Origin: Streptococcus sp. 29896
GTDB lineage: Bacteria > Bacillota > Bacilli > Lactobacillales > Streptococcaceae
Direction: 5' to 3'
Assembly: GCF_032594915.1 (NCBI RefSeq)
Contig: NZ_CP118733.1
Span: forward strand, 868,001 to 932,000
DNA: 64,000 nt
Under the pieces are notes generated by a model. That model made no database searches and was not told where the DNA came from. It worked only from the letters and a program-made list of their open reading frames with translations. A program made the position numbers and the translations under genes. Below are positions 33,880 through 42,643 of this stretch, piece by piece. Numbering within the stretch: position 1 is the first letter of the stretch; each line of letters opens with the position of its first letter.

Positions 33880-35097
33880 ATGAACTATTCAGAAATTATG
33901 ATTCGCTATGGCGAATTGTCAACTAAAGGGAAAAACAAGATGCGGTTTGTTAACAAACTCCGCAATAATATCAAGCATGTCCTGTCTGTTTACCCAGAAG
34001 TGAGGGTTTATTTTGACCGTGACCGTGGTCATGTCTATTTGAATGGGGCAGATTATCAGGAAGTCTCAGCTTCTTTGAAGAAGATTTTTGGGATCCAAAA
34101 TTTCGCACCATCTTATAAGATTGAAAAGTCTGTTCCGGCCTTGAAAGAGGCAGTTGTGGAGATTATGCAGTCTATTTACAAGGAAGGGATGACTTTCAAG
34201 ATTGCGGCACGTCGAAGCGACCACAGTTTTGAACTGGATAGCCGTGACCTGAACCAAGTCCTTGGAGATGCGGTTTTTACAGCCATTCCAAATGTGCAAG
34301 TGCAAATGAAGTCGCCAGATATTACCTTGCGAGTGGAAATTCGTCCTGACGCTGCTTATATTTCCCATGAAGAAATCAAGGGAGCGGGCGGTCTTCCAGT
34401 TGGTACATCTGGCAAGGGTACGCTGATGCTATCAGGTGGTATTGATTCGCCTGTTGCGGGCTATTTAGCACTTAAACGTGGGGTTGAAATCGAAGCCCTG
34501 CACTTTGCAAGTCCGCCTTATACTAGCCCAGGTGCGCTTAAAAAAGCCCATGATTTGACTCGTAAATTGACTGCCTTTGGTGGTAATATCACCTTTATCG
34601 AAGTGCCGTTTACAGAAATTCAGGAAGAAATCAAGGAAAAGGCACCTGAAGCTTATTTGATGACCTTGACACGCCGCTTCATGATGCGGATTACAGACCG
34701 AGTTCGTGAAGAGCGTGGTGCCATGGTTATTATCAATGGTGAAAGTCTAGGACAAGTGGCAAGTCAGACCTTGGAATCCATGCAAGCTATCAATGCGGTG
34801 ACAAATACACCTGTTATCCGTCCAGTCGTTACCATGGACAAGTTGGAAATCATTGATATTGCTCAAGAAATTGATACCTTTGATATTTCCATCCAGCCTT
34901 TTGAGGATTGCTGTACCATCTTTGCCCCTGACCGTCCAAAAACTAACCCTAAAATCAAAAATGTCGAGCAATACGAAGCCCGTATGGATGTTGAAGGCTT
35001 GGTGGAACGAGCTGTGGCTGGGATTATCGTAACTGAAATCACACCGAAAGAGGAAGTGAAAGACGAAGTAGATAGTTTGATTGCTGATTTACTATAA
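33880..35097 (+). CDS. thiI: tRNA 4-thiouridine synthase
   Basis: The 405-residue enzyme has an N-terminal ferredoxin-like and THUMP region (about residues 1-165) and a PP-loop AMP-forming domain ([17 protein letters not shown] near residue 185). A conserved [16 protein letters not shown] segment follows. It thiolates U8 of tRNA with sulfur from the desulfurase encoded just upstream. The length fits the Gram-positive form that lacks the C-terminal rhodanese domain of E. coli ThiI. Translation is probably coupled to nifS (2-base gap). An intrinsic terminator ends the operon. Confidence 0.94.
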   Translation: MNYSEIMIRYGELSTKGKNKMRFVNKLRNNIKHVLSVYPEVRVYFDRDRGHVYLNGADYQEVSASLKKIFGIQNFAPSYKIEKSVPALKEAVVEIMQSIYKEGMTFKIAARRSDHSFELDSRDLNQVLGDAVFTAIPNVQVQMKSPDITLRVEIRPDAAYISHEEIKGAGGLPVGTSGKGTLMLSGGIDSPVAGYLALKRGVEIEALHFASPPYTSPGALKKAHDLTRKLTAFGGNITFIEVPFTEIQEEIKEKAPEAYLMTLTRRFMMRITDRVREERGAMVIINGESLGQVASQTLESMQAINAVTNTPVIRPVVTMDKLEIIDIAQEIDTFDISIQPFEDCCTIFAPDRPKTNPKIKNVEQYEARMDVEGLVERAVAGIIVTEITPKEEVKDEVDSLIADLL

Positions 35098-35103
35098 GAA
35101 TCT

Positions 35104-35130
35104 ATCTCCGCATTGCGGAGATTTTTCTTC
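35104..35130 (+). terminator. thiI terminator
   Basis: An 8-bp stem ATCTCCGC/GCGGAGAT with a short loop is followed by TTTTTC. Confidence 0.85.
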
Positions 35131-35147
35131 CTAAAGTTTGATTTGTA

Positions 35148-35156
35148 TGGTAAAAT
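35148..35156 (+). promoter_or_regulatory. brnQ extended -10 promoter
   Basis: TGGTAAAAT at 35148-35156. An optimal AGGAGGATTT precedes the brnQ ATG at 35189. Confidence 0.5.
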
Positions 35157-35188
35157 GAAGACTCGTAATAGTTATTATAGGAGGATTT

Positions 35189-36514
35189 ATGAAAAAAGGA
35201 GCTCTAACAGGTTTACTCCTGTTTGGTATGTTTTTTGGTGCCGGAAACTTGATTTTTCCACCGGCTTTGGGGGTCTTATCGGGTGAAAATTTCTGGCCAG
35301 CTATTTTAGGATTTGTCGTATCGGGTGTCGGAATTGCCGTCATTGCCTTGATTGTCGGTACCTTAAACCCAAAAGGTTATGTACATGAGATTTCCCGTAA
35401 GATTTCTCCAGCTTTTGCAACGGTCTATCTTGTTGCCTTGTATTTGGCGATTGGTCCTTTCTTTGCCATTCCGCGTACAGCAACAACGTCCTTTGAAATT
35501 GGTATTGCGCCATTGTTGGGCGATGCGAATCTGGGTCTCTGGTTGTTTGGCTTTACAGCTCTTTACTTTGTGGCAGCTTATCTGATTGCCCTCAATCCGT
35601 CTCAAATCTTAAACAGTATCGGACGTATTTTAACTCCTGTTTTTGCTATTTTGATTGTGATTTTGGTTGTGCTTGGTATTGCGAAATATGGATCAACCAG
35701 TCCGCTACCAGCTTCTGAGGCTTATTCTGCGGGACAGGCTTTTGGTACAGGATTTATTGAAGGATACAACACCCTCGATGCCCTTGCCTCAATTGCCTTT
35801 AGTGTGGTAGCAGTAAACACCTTAAAGCAACTTGGTTTCTCCAGCAAGAAGGAGTATGTCTCAACCATCTGGTCTGTTGGTTTTGTTGTAGCCTTGGCTT
35901 TTTCAGCACTATATGTCGGTTTGGCTTTCCTTGGAAATCATTTCCCAGTTCCTGCTGATGTTTTGGCTTCTGATACCAATAAGGGTGTTTATATTCTTTC
36001 GCAAGCAACACAAGCTATCTTTGGTCCAAGCGCGCAGATTTTCTTGGCTGTTATGGTTATCGTGACTTGTTTCACGACGACGGCTGGCTTGATTGTTTCT
36101 TCAGGTGAATTTTTCGCGGAGCGTTTCCCACGTTTTAGCTACAAAGTATATGCGACAATTTTTACTTTGATTGGTTTTGGGATTGCCAACCTCGGTTTAA
36201 ACAATATCATTACTTTCTCAGTTCCAGTTCTTTTGGTTCTCTATCCAATTACCATCTGTATTGTCTTGATTACCATTGTGAACAAATTTGTACCACTTTC
36301 GACCTACGGTATGCAATTAACTGTGGGAGTAGTGACAGCTTTGTCATTGGTAGAAGTTTTGGCTGGTCAATTTGGTTGGACAGCTGTTTCAAAAGTTATC
36401 TCAGCTTTGCCATTGGCTGGACAATCATTAGCATGGTTATTACCAGCCTTTATCGGAATCGTCCTTTCTCTGTTCTTACCAAACAAGCAGGAGAGCGAAG
36501 TTTTTGAAATGTAA
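35189..36514 (+). CDS. brnQ: Branched-chain amino acid permease (LIVCS family)
   Basis: This 441-residue, 12-helix sodium- or proton-coupled importer of leucine, isoleucine and valine belongs to the LIVCS family. Typical stretches are LFGMFFGAGNLIFPPALG in the first helix, AIGPFFAIPRTATTSFEIGI in the third, GYNTLDALASIAFSVVAVN in the middle and FTTTAGLIVSSGEFF later. It is monocistronic, with its own promoter and terminator. It sits on the same chromosome arm as ilvE, but no shared regulation is visible, and no T-box or CodY box was recognised upstream. Confidence 0.94.
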   Translation: MKKGALTGLLLFGMFFGAGNLIFPPALGVLSGENFWPAILGFVVSGVGIAVIALIVGTLNPKGYVHEISRKISPAFATVYLVALYLAIGPFFAIPRTATTSFEIGIAPLLGDANLGLWLFGFTALYFVAAYLIALNPSQILNSIGRILTPVFAILIVILVVLGIAKYGSTSPLPASEAYSAGQAFGTGFIEGYNTLDALASIAFSVVAVNTLKQLGFSSKKEYVSTIWSVGFVVALAFSALYVGLAFLGNHFPVPADVLASDTNKGVYILSQATQAIFGPSAQIFLAVMVIVTCFTTTAGLIVSSGEFFAERFPRFSYKVYATIFTLIGFGIANLGLNNIITFSVPVLLVLYPITICIVLITIVNKFVPLSTYGMQLTVGVVTALSLVEVLAGQFGWTAVSKVISALPLAGQSLAWLLPAFIGIVLSLFLPNKQESEVFEM

Positions 36515-36527
36515 GAAAAAATGATAC

Positions 36528-36555
36528 AAAACACTTGCAAAAGCGAGTGTTTTTT
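36528..36555 (+). terminator. brnQ terminator
   Basis: An 11-bp stem (36528-36538 with 36543-36553, one G-T pair) with loop AAAA and a T-tract. Confidence 0.85.
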
Positions 36556-36563
36556 GGTATATT
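36535..36563 (+). promoter_or_regulatory. rplU promoter overlapping the brnQ terminator
   Basis: TTGCAA (36535-36540), a 17-base spacer and an extended -10 TGGTATATT (36555-36563). The -35 lies within the terminator stem. Confidence 0.65.
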
Positions 36564-36569
36564 ACAAGG

Positions 36570-36707
36570 GTTGACTATGCACATTTCCTGTGCAACCGCA
36601 CGAATACCGTTCTTTCGATGAGAGTAGAGTAAGTGGTTCGTCCCACGGTACTAGGCGAGTCTTCACATCAAATTCGGGCAAGGCCCAAAAATCATAGGAG
36701 GTGCATA
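36570..36707 (+). promoter_or_regulatory. L21-type ribosomal protein leader of rplU-rpmA
   Basis: This 138-base untranslated leader contains a TGCACA/TGTGCA hairpin and further paired segments ahead of AGGAGGTG. The position matches the Firmicute L21 leader that represses the operon when L21 is in excess. It was identified by context and appearance; a covariance-model search would confirm it. Confidence 0.7.
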
Positions 36708-37022
36708 ATGAGCACATATGCAATCATTAAAACTGGCGGCAAACAAGTTAAAGTTGAAGTCGGTCAAGCTATCTACGTTGAAAAATTGAACGTTGAAGCA
36801 GGTCAAGAAGTTACTTTCGAAGAAGTAGTTCTTGTTGGTGGTGAGAAAACTGTTGTGGGTACTCCACTTGTAGCAGGCGCTACTGTTGTTGGTACTGTTG
36901 AAAAACAAGGTAAACAGAAAAAGGTTGTTACCTTCAAGTACAAACCTAAAAAAGGTAGCCACCGCAAACAAGGTCACCGTCAACCTTACACAAAAGTTGT
37001 TATCAACGCTATCAACGCTTAA
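36708..37022 (+). CDS. rplU: 50S ribosomal protein L21
   Basis: The 104-residue ribosomal protein has the standard opening [19 protein letters not shown], the [15 protein letters not shown] middle and the RNA-binding tail [18 protein letters not shown]. The ATG at 36708 follows AGGAGGTGCATA. The frame is open further upstream, but that sequence is the leader RNA. Codon use is that of a highly expressed gene. rpmA follows 46 bases later with no gene between. In many Firmicutes, including pneumococcus, the prp protease gene occupies this gap. Confidence 0.97.
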   Translation: MSTYAIIKTGGKQVKVEVGQAIYVEKLNVEAGQEVTFEEVVLVGGEKTVVGTPLVAGATVVGTVEKQGKQKKVVTFKYKPKKGSHRKQGHRQPYTKVVINAINA

Positions 37023-37068
37023 TCGCGTAGCTTGAAGCAATCATTACAGAAATTCGGAGGAATAACAT

Positions 37069-37362
37069 ATGTTAAACTTGAATCTTGCTAACTTGCAATT
37101 TATGGCCCACAAAAAAGGTGGAGGTTCAACGTCAAACGGTCGTGACTCACAAGCGAAACGCCTTGGTGCGAAAGCTGCTGACGGCCAAACTGTATCAGGT
37201 GGTTCAATCCTTTACCGCCAACGTGGTACAAAAATCTACCCAGGAGCTAACGTAGGTCGTGGTGGAGATGACACTCTTTACGCTAAAGTAGAAGGCGTTG
37301 TACGCTTCGAACGTAAAGGTCGCGATAAGAAACAAGTATCTGTTTACCCAATCGCAAAATAA
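37069..37362 (+). CDS. rpmA: 50S ribosomal protein L27 precursor
   Basis: This 97-residue L27 has an N-terminal extension [12 protein letters not shown] before the universal AHKKGGG start of mature L27, whose N-terminus reaches the peptidyl transferase centre. In streptococci and staphylococci the extension is removed by Prp after a conserved phenylalanine (LQLF/AHKK or LQFF). Here the residue just before Ala is Met 12 and Phe is one position earlier. A good GGAGG precedes the upstream ATG and none precedes the internal ATG at 37102, so the long form is probably what is made. See findings for the missing prp gene. Confidence 0.95.
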   Translation: MLNLNLANLQFMAHKKGGGSTSNGRDSQAKRLGAKAADGQTVSGGSILYRQRGTKIYPGANVGRGGDDTLYAKVEGVVRFERKGRDKKQVSVYPIAK

Positions 37363-37383
37363 GTCTGAAAATGGCTTAACAAT

Positions 37384-37416
37384 AGGCTTTCCGAGATTTC
37401 GGAAGGCCTGTTTTTT
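37384..37416 (+). terminator. rpmA terminator
   Basis: A stem of at least 11 bp (AGGCTTTCCGA with TCGGAAGGCCT, one G-T pair), loop GATT, and a GTTTTTT tract. Confidence 0.85.
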
Positions 37417-37519
37417 GTCATTGGAGCCATTTTTCATTTACCAAGGGTTTGATGTGAAATGATCAGGTACTGGTAACTATATAAAAGTTATCAGTTGAAA
37501 ATGAACATGTGAATATAGG

Positions 37520-37549
37520 TTGACTGACAAGAGCAATAGATGGTAGTAT
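37520..37549 (+). promoter_or_regulatory. candidate promoter of the acetyltransferase gene
   Basis: TTGACT (37520-37525), an 18-base spacer and an extended -10 TGGTAGTAT ending at 37549. The leader to the ATG is about 93 bases. Nothing else was seen in the 286-base gap after rpmA. Confidence 0.5.
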
Positions 37550-37648
37550 AACCATACAATAGAATGAAAGTAATAGTAAGATATTTCAAAAAACAAGGAA
37601 TCAAGAGTAAGGAAGTTAAGGCAATATAACCTCCGAAAGGAGAAAATA

Positions 37649-38104
37649 ATGAAGATTATAGCAATAAGGGATTCAGTTGAAAAAGCTGAGATTATAAAAA
37701 CGGTATTGCTAGATTTACCTGAGTGGTTTGGCTTACCTGAAAGCACAAAAGAATACATTCAAGATGGGAGTTTGCTGCCATTATGGGCGGCATTTGACAA
37801 AGATGAGACAGTAGGATTCGTAACCTTAACGAGCACCTCTGACGATTGTGGGGAAGTTCACTGTATGGGTGTTAAAAAATCTCATCATCGAAAAGGCCTG
37901 GGACGAGCGTTGATGCAAGCATTAGAAGGAGAGGCGAGAAAATCTTATGCCTATCTACAAGTAAAAACGGTTGACCAAGGGCACTATGAAACATACGACA
38001 AGACGATTGCTTTTTATCATTCTTGTGGATTTGCTAAGTTAGAAGTTTTTCCAAACTTATGGGATGAATGGAATCCCTGTCTCATCATGATTAAAAAGTT
38101 ATAG
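37649..38104 (+). CDS. GNAT family N-acetyltransferase
   Basis: This 151-residue GNAT protein has motif A at GEVHCMGVKKSHHRKGLGRALMQ (acetyl-CoA pyrophosphate loop HRKGLGRA) and a C-terminal FYHSCGFAKLEVF, the usual GNAT beta strand and Y/F-x-x-x-G-F element. The substrate is unknown. AAAGGAG precedes the ATG by about 8 bases. It is monocistronic, between terminators. The richer AT content of its upstream gap suggests it could be an accessory gene, but it could equally be ordinary chromosome. Confidence 0.88.
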   Translation: MKIIAIRDSVEKAEIIKTVLLDLPEWFGLPESTKEYIQDGSLLPLWAAFDKDETVGFVTLTSTSDDCGEVHCMGVKKSHHRKGLGRALMQALEGEARKSYAYLQVKTVDQGHYETYDKTIAFYHSCGFAKLEVFPNLWDEWNPCLIMIKKL

Positions 38105-38112
38105 TCACTTAC

Positions 38113-38140
38113 CACTAGCAATTTTGCTGGTGTTTTTTTA
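38113..38140 (+). terminator. acetyltransferase gene terminator
   Basis: An 8-bp stem (38113-38120 with 38125-38132, one G-T pair) is followed by TTTTTTT. Confidence 0.75.
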
Positions 38141-38259
38141 TCTCAAGTGGTTATCTTTCGAAATGTATAGGGCCGACAGTTTTAAGAATGGAAACCAAAC
38201 CCTATGTCTCTAGCTTATAATTCTATAACTTTTTCTTATAGTAAACAGTAAAATGAGAC

Positions 38260-38288
38260 TTGCAATCTATATATATGTTTTTTATGAT
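38260..38288 (+). promoter_or_regulatory. promoter of the 526-residue orphan gene
   Basis: TTGCAA (38260-38265), a 17-base spacer and TATGAT (38283-38288). AAGGAGGTTTGC precedes the ATG at 38321. Confidence 0.7.
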
Positions 38289-38320
38289 AGAGTTAAGCAT
38301 AAAAGAACAAGGAGGTTTGC

Positions 38321-39901
38321 ATGTTTCCCTTTAGTTGCCACACCTATATTTTGCCCTTTACTGTTGCTAATATGGAGGACAAAGCCTTAGATCAAATTAT
38401 TCAAAATATATCCTACACAGATTGGAAAGAACTATCTTCAAATGCAAGTGATTTACCCTTTTGTCAATCGGTTCATCACTTTCAAGCACCGAAAATAATT
38501 GATGGGGCCATTGCCTATGCCTATGAACGGTATTTTAATCAGGAGGTGCGCAGGATTGCCTATTTGGACAAGCAATTCGTCAGAAACTACAGTTTAAAAA
38601 TTGGAAAAGGGGAAAAAATCTATCGTATTTCGGTTGAACAAGATGAACTAAGCTACTATGATTTACAGGTGGACTATGTTATGGTTCGTATGATGGCAAC
38701 AATCAATGCAGGCTTTCTTATTATTTCTTGTTCTAACTGGCAGTATTCGGATTTACAAGATATTAAACGGATTAATCAGTTTGGTAGACGAATATTTAGT
38801 CCATATTTTGTGCAGCTGCAGTCCGAGTCGGATGTTCCAAATAATTTAGAATTTCTTTCGAAAGAAGCTTCGCAAAAGTCGCCTCACAGGAAAGCATACA
38901 GTAGGTCTTACCATGTGATGGATGCGATAACCGACTTATTAGGATCATTTTTTAGAATGAAAGAAGAGAGGATTTTTCCTGAAAAGGTTGACGATATGGA
39001 AGGGGGCTATCCTTACATTGATACAATTATCGATGACCGTATGTTTGTACATTCGTATATCTGCCATCCGTCCTTAAAGCGAGCGATTCGAAGAACAGCA
39101 AATATGAATTGGTTAAGAGATGCTGATTTAAAACAGTTATACTCACTTGCTTATGTGGATCAAAGTGAAGCCAGCTGCCAAAATAGAACCTTATTACAGA
39201 AATTACTGAACAAATCAATGTATCCTTGCTGGTCAGATACAGGCGGTTTATATCTGGCTAGCCAACACTCTTTTCTCTTTTTGTGGTCTGGAGATCCAAT
39301 CTTTTATTTGTTGGATTACTTTCAGGCTCACTATCTTGAAATTTCCTTGATAGTCTTGAGTCAGCGATTGGGAATTCTATATTTTTCCCGTCTAGCAGGG
39401 GAATGCGAGAGAATGGACCGTGAGAAGTTAGTTTGTCTTCAAAAGAATTATGTTTCTTTCAAGAGTCAGTATATGCTACCAGAAATTAGTGCGCAAGAAC
39501 AAGCGGTGGAGTTGTACCATATGCTGCAGATAAATCTCTATGTCCCTGAATATAGCGAAGTCTTGGATAATCAATTAAATGCTATTCACGAAACAACTCA
39601 GTCCATTATTACCCAGGAACAATTCTTGGAAGAAGAGAATATGAACTACCTCTTGTTAGTCTTCACAGTCTTATCGGTGGTTGATTTTGTTGGTGATAAA
39701 TTTGGTGGAGATAAAGGGGGAGGAAATTCGTTTACATTTATTGACTATGTCATTTATTCCTTTATTACGCTTACTTTTATCATTTTGACAATTGCATTTA
39801 TGAAAGATCATGCCTTTATTGATAAAATCCATAAGTTAAAAAAGGTCATGAGAAGAATTCGTAAACGGATTAGTCAAATTTTTGGTATAATAGAAAGATA
39901 G
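38321..39901 (+). CDS. Unrecognised 526-residue protein with two C-terminal membrane helices
   Basis: I do not recognise this family. A large soluble N-terminal part (about residues 1-400) is followed by a helical stretch with LDNQLNAIHETTQSIITQEQF and then two membrane helices, at about 440-460 and 480-500. A glycine-rich loop (DKFGGDKGGGNS) separates them, and the basic tail has KKVMRRIRKRISQIFG. The plan of cytoplasmic domain, long helix and two C-terminal helices recalls CorA-type channels, but the GMN signature is absent. It has a strong promoter and ribosome binding site, so it is surely expressed. It is a single-gene unit. Confidence 0.8.
   Translation: MFPFSCHTYILPFTVANMEDKALDQIIQNISYTDWKELSSNASDLPFCQSVHHFQAPKIIDGAIAYAYERYFNQEVRRIAYLDKQFVRNYSLKIGKGEKIYRISVEQDELSYYDLQVDYVMVRMMATINAGFLIISCSNWQYSDLQDIKRINQFGRRIFSPYFVQLQSESDVPNNLEFLSKEASQKSPHRKAYSRSYHVMDAITDLLGSFFRMKEERIFPEKVDDMEGGYPYIDTIIDDRMFVHSYICHPSLKRAIRRTANMNWLRDADLKQLYSLAYVDQSEASCQNRTLLQKLLNKSMYPCWSDTGGLYLASQHSFLFLWSGDPIFYLLDYFQAHYLEISLIVLSQRLGILYFSRLAGECERMDREKLVCLQKNYVSFKSQYMLPEISAQEQAVELYHMLQINLYVPEYSEVLDNQLNAIHETTQSIITQEQFLEEENMNYLLLVFTVLSVVDFVGDKFGGDKGGGNSFTFIDYVIYSFITLTFIILTIAFMKDHAFIDKIHKLKKVMRRIRKRISQIFGIIER
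39883..39891 (+). promoter_or_regulatory. extended -10 promoter for the LysR gene
   Basis: TGGTATAAT sits inside the last codons of the preceding gene, with no good -35. GAAAGGA precedes the ATG at 39930. Confidence 0.55.
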
Positions 39902-39929
39902 TAAAATGGAATGAAGAAAGGACGAGTCG

Positions 39930-40841
39930 ATGAATATTCAACAATTGCGCTATGTGGTGGCGATTGCCAACAGCGGGACTTTTCGTGAGGCGGCTGAAAA
40001 GCTTTATGTCTCCCAACCGAGTTTGTCCATTTCTATTCGGGATTTAGAGAAGGAACTTGGGTTTCAGATTTTTAGTCGGACCAGTGCTGGTACAGTTTTA
40101 ACCAAGCGAGGGATGGAGTTTTATGAGCAGGCTCAGAACTTGGTTAAGGGATTTGATAAGTTTGAAAACTATTACTTGCAGGTTGAAGAAAAAGAGAAGA
40201 GTTTTTCCATTTCCAGTCAGCACTATGATTTTCTTCCTCCTTTGATGACAGAATTTTCAAAAACACATCCGCAATACCCTCACTTTCGGATTTTTGAATC
40301 AACCACTGTTCAGATTTTGGATGAAGTGGCTCAGGGGTATAGTGAACTGGGGATTATCTACCTCAACACTCGCAATACCAAAGGTATTATGCAAAAATTG
40401 GAAAAGTTGCAGCTGGTTGTTTTTGATTTGATTGATTTTCAGACCCATGTCTATCTAAGAGAAGGGCATCCCTTAGCCCAAAAAGAAGTAGTCCAATTGG
40501 AAGACTTAAAGGGCTTGCCGACGGTTCGGTTTACCCAGGAAAAGGAAGCCTATCTCTACTATTCAGAAAATTTTATTGACACCTCGGATTCACCTGTTGT
40601 ATTTGATGTGACAGATCGTGCTACCTTAAACGGAATCTTAGAACGGACAGATGCCTATGCAACAGGTTCAGGATTTTTGGATAGTGAGAGTGTGAATGGT
40701 ATCGTTGTTGTTCCTTTGGAACACGGGGTGGATAACCGAATGGTGTATGTGAAGAGAGAAAACCATGATCTTAGTCAGTGTGCTAAGGATTTCTTGGTGT
40801 TGATGGAGGATTATTTTGCAAAACAAAAACATACTAGCTAG
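39930..40841 (+). CDS. LysR family transcriptional regulator (CpsY/MetR-like)
   Basis: This 303-residue LysR regulator has an N-terminal winged helix (MNIQQLRYVVAIANSGTF then EKLYVSQPSLSISIRDLEKELG) and a C-terminal periplasmic-binding-like effector domain from about residue 90. The position next to lspA matches the streptococcal regulator variously called CpsY, MtaR or MetR, linked in other species to methionine metabolism and surface or capsule traits. Its targets here are unknown; nothing in the sequence ties it to the polysaccharide loci. The 3' end overlaps the lspA start by 26 bases. Confidence 0.9.
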   Translation: MNIQQLRYVVAIANSGTFREAAEKLYVSQPSLSISIRDLEKELGFQIFSRTSAGTVLTKRGMEFYEQAQNLVKGFDKFENYYLQVEEKEKSFSISSQHYDFLPPLMTEFSKTHPQYPHFRIFESTTVQILDEVAQGYSELGIIYLNTRNTKGIMQKLEKLQLVVFDLIDFQTHVYLREGHPLAQKEVVQLEDLKGLPTVRFTQEKEAYLYYSENFIDTSDSPVVFDVTDRATLNGILERTDAYATGSGFLDSESVNGIVVVPLEHGVDNRMVYVKRENHDLSQCAKDFLVLMEDYFAKQKHTS

Positions 40842-41301
40842 AGTGCTAGGGATTCTCGTGTTGGTTGCAGGTTTGATTGGCTTGGATCAGTGGATCAAGG
40901 CTTGGACAGTAGCCACTATTGAGCTCGATACGGTTGTGGATTTTATTCCTGGGTTTATGAGCTTGGCTTACTTGCGCAACTATGGTGCGGCCTGGTCAAT
41001 CCTGCAAAATCAGCAATGGTTTTTTACGATTGTAACGCTAGTTGTAATGGCAGGATTGGCTAGGTATTTGGCTAAATCAATCCGTGGCAGTTTGTTTACC
41101 TTGTTTAGTCTATCCTTGATTATAGCAGGTGGTTTGGGAAACTTTATTGATCGCTTGCGCTTGGGTTATGTAGTGGATATGTTCCACCTAGATTTTATCA
41201 ATTTTCCCGTGTTCAACCTGGCAGATGTTTGCCTGACTGTTGGGGTGGGCTTGCTGTTAATTTGTATCATGAAAGAAGAGAATAATGGAAGTAAGAGTTG
41301 A
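40816..41301 (+). CDS. lspA: Lipoprotein signal peptidase (signal peptidase II)
   Basis: This 161-residue, four-helix aspartic membrane protease cuts prolipoproteins before the lipid-modified cysteine. Recognisable are LIGLDQWIKAW in the first helix, YLRNYGAAWS, and the two catalytic aspartates in GNFIDRLRLGYVVD and FNLADVCLTVG. The start is TTG at 40816, 6 bases after GGAGG (40805-40809) inside the LysR gene; no ATG or GTG with a binding site lies nearby. Its end overlaps rluD by 17 bases, so all three genes are translationally linked. Confidence 0.93.
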   Translation: MQNKNILARVLGILVLVAGLIGLDQWIKAWTVATIELDTVVDFIPGFMSLAYLRNYGAAWSILQNQQWFFTIVTLVVMAGLARYLAKSIRGSLFTLFSLSLIIAGGLGNFIDRLRLGYVVDMFHLDFINFPVFNLADVCLTVGVGLLLICIMKEENNGSKS

Positions 41302-42181
41302 GATTGGCGGTGTTCGGTTGGATAAGGCCTTGGCGGATTTGACAGATTTGTCCCGTTCAGTTGCCAATGAGCAAATTAAGGCTGGTCTGGTTTTGGTCAA
41401 TGGCCAAGCCAAGAAAGCTAAGTATAGTGTGCAGGCAGGAGATGTGATTTCCTACCAGGTGCCAGAAGTGGAAGAAATCGACTATGTAGCTGAAGATATC
41501 CCTTTAGAAATTGTCTATCAAGATACGGATGTTGCTGTGGTTAATAAGCCTCAAGGTATGGTGGTTCACCCATCTGCAGGCCACACATCAGGAACCTTGG
41601 TCAATGCCCTCTTATACCATGTTAAAGATTTATCAGGCATCAATGGTGTTTTGCGACCAGGCATTGTCCATCGGATTGACAAGGATACTTCTGGCTTGCT
41701 CATGATTGCCAAAAATGATGAAGCACATACAAAACTTGCAGCTGAATTGAAAGAGAAAAAATCCCTCCGTAAGTACCTGGCCATTGTACACGGTAATCTA
41801 CCAAATGACCGTGGAATGATTGAGGCGCCGATTGGTCGTTCAGAAAAAGACCGTAAGAAGCAGGCGGTAACTGCTAAAGGGAAAGAAGCTGTCACTCGTT
41901 TCCAAGTCTTGGAGCGGTTTGGGGATTACAGCTTGGTTGAATTGACCTTGGAAACTGGTCGCACACACCAGATTCGTGTCCACATGGCCTATATTGGACA
42001 TCCGGTTGCGGGTGATGAAGCTTATGGTCCTAAAAAGACCCTCAAAGGTCATGGCCAATTTCTCCATGCACAGACACTTGGATTTACTCACCCAAGAACG
42101 GGAGAGCTAGTCGAGTTTACGGCAGAAGCGCCAGCTATTTTTAAGGAAACACTTGAAAAACTACGTAAGACAAATGATTGA
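41285..42181 (+). CDS. rluD: RluD-type 23S rRNA pseudouridine synthase
   Basis: This 298-residue enzyme of the RluA/RluD family has an N-terminal S4 RNA-binding domain (VRLDKALADL to about residue 60). The catalytic domain carries the active aspartate 132 in HRIDKDTSGLLMIAKN, then the RTHQIRVHMAYIGHPVAGD motif. It makes pseudouridine in helix 69 of 23S rRNA if it is a true RluD. The lspA-rluD pairing is standard in streptococci. Its ATG lies within lspA, preceded by GAAAGAAGAG. Confidence 0.93.
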   Translation: MEVRVEIGGVRLDKALADLTDLSRSVANEQIKAGLVLVNGQAKKAKYSVQAGDVISYQVPEVEEIDYVAEDIPLEIVYQDTDVAVVNKPQGMVVHPSAGHTSGTLVNALLYHVKDLSGINGVLRPGIVHRIDKDTSGLLMIAKNDEAHTKLAAELKEKKSLRKYLAIVHGNLPNDRGMIEAPIGRSEKDRKKQAVTAKGKEAVTRFQVLERFGDYSLVELTLETGRTHQIRVHMAYIGHPVAGDEAYGPKKTLKGHGQFLHAQTLGFTHPRTGELVEFTAEAPAIFKETLEKLRKTND

Positions 42182-42197
42182 TGAAAACCTGTTCATC

Positions 42198-42226
42198 TTG
42201 CCCATTTGCCAAAAATCTGCTAGACT
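42198..42226 (+). promoter_or_regulatory. promoter of the PhnA/YjdM-like gene
   Basis: TTGCCC (42198-42203), a 17-base spacer and TAGACT (42221-42226) with TGC in front. Confidence 0.6.
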
Positions 42227-42256
42227 AGTAAAGAAAAATAGAAGGAGATTGTGAAA

Positions 42257-42595
42257 ATGGAAACTTTGCCAAATTGCCCAAAGTGTAATTCTGAATATGT
42301 TTATGAAGACGGTGCCCTCTTGGTTTGCCCTGAGTGTGCATATGAGTGGAACCCAGCAGATGTAGCTGAGGAAGAAAGTGGACCTGTTGCAATTGATGCC
42401 AACGGTAATCGTTTGGCGGATGGTGACACGGTAACTCTGATTAAGGACTTGAAAGTCAAGGGTGCACCAAAGGATCTTAAGCAAGGTACGCGTGTTAAAG
42501 GTATTCGTATCGTCGAAGGTGATCACAATATCGACTGTAAAATCGATGGTTTTGGTGCCATGAAGTTGAAGTCAGAATTCGTTAAGAAAATCTAA
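42257..42595 (+). CDS. PhnA/YjdM-like zinc-ribbon protein
   Basis: This 112-residue protein has an N-terminal zinc ribbon ([12 protein letters not shown] then CPECAYEW, four cysteines) and a C-terminal SH3-like barrel ([37 protein letters not shown]). It belongs to the PhnA domain family, often named alkylphosphonate utilisation protein although a direct role in phosphonate use is not established. The ATG at 42257 is 8 bases after AAGGAGA; a GTG two codons earlier is too close to that site. It is transcribed alone between a promoter and a terminator. Confidence 0.88.
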   Translation: METLPNCPKCNSEYVYEDGALLVCPECAYEWNPADVAEEESGPVAIDANGNRLADGDTVTLIKDLKVKGAPKDLKQGTRVKGIRIVEGDHNIDCKIDGFGAMKLKSEFVKKI

Positions 42596-42602
42596 AAAAA
42601 AG

Positions 42603-42625
42603 GACTGGTCAATCCAGTCTTTTGT
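42603..42625 (+). terminator. terminator after the PhnA-like gene
   Basis: A GACTGG/CCAGTC stem with a short loop, flanked by A-tract and TTTTG. It is moderate in strength. Confidence 0.65.
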
Positions 42626-42643
42626 CGTTTTTGAAAGGATAGT

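Noticed and set aside
36633-36707. Longer rplU reading frame
   Set aside because: This stretch is the L21 leader RNA. The ATG at 36708 has an optimal binding site and gives the standard protein.
38321-39901. CorA magnesium channel
   Set aside because: The membrane layout is similar, but the GMN motif and other CorA landmarks are absent.
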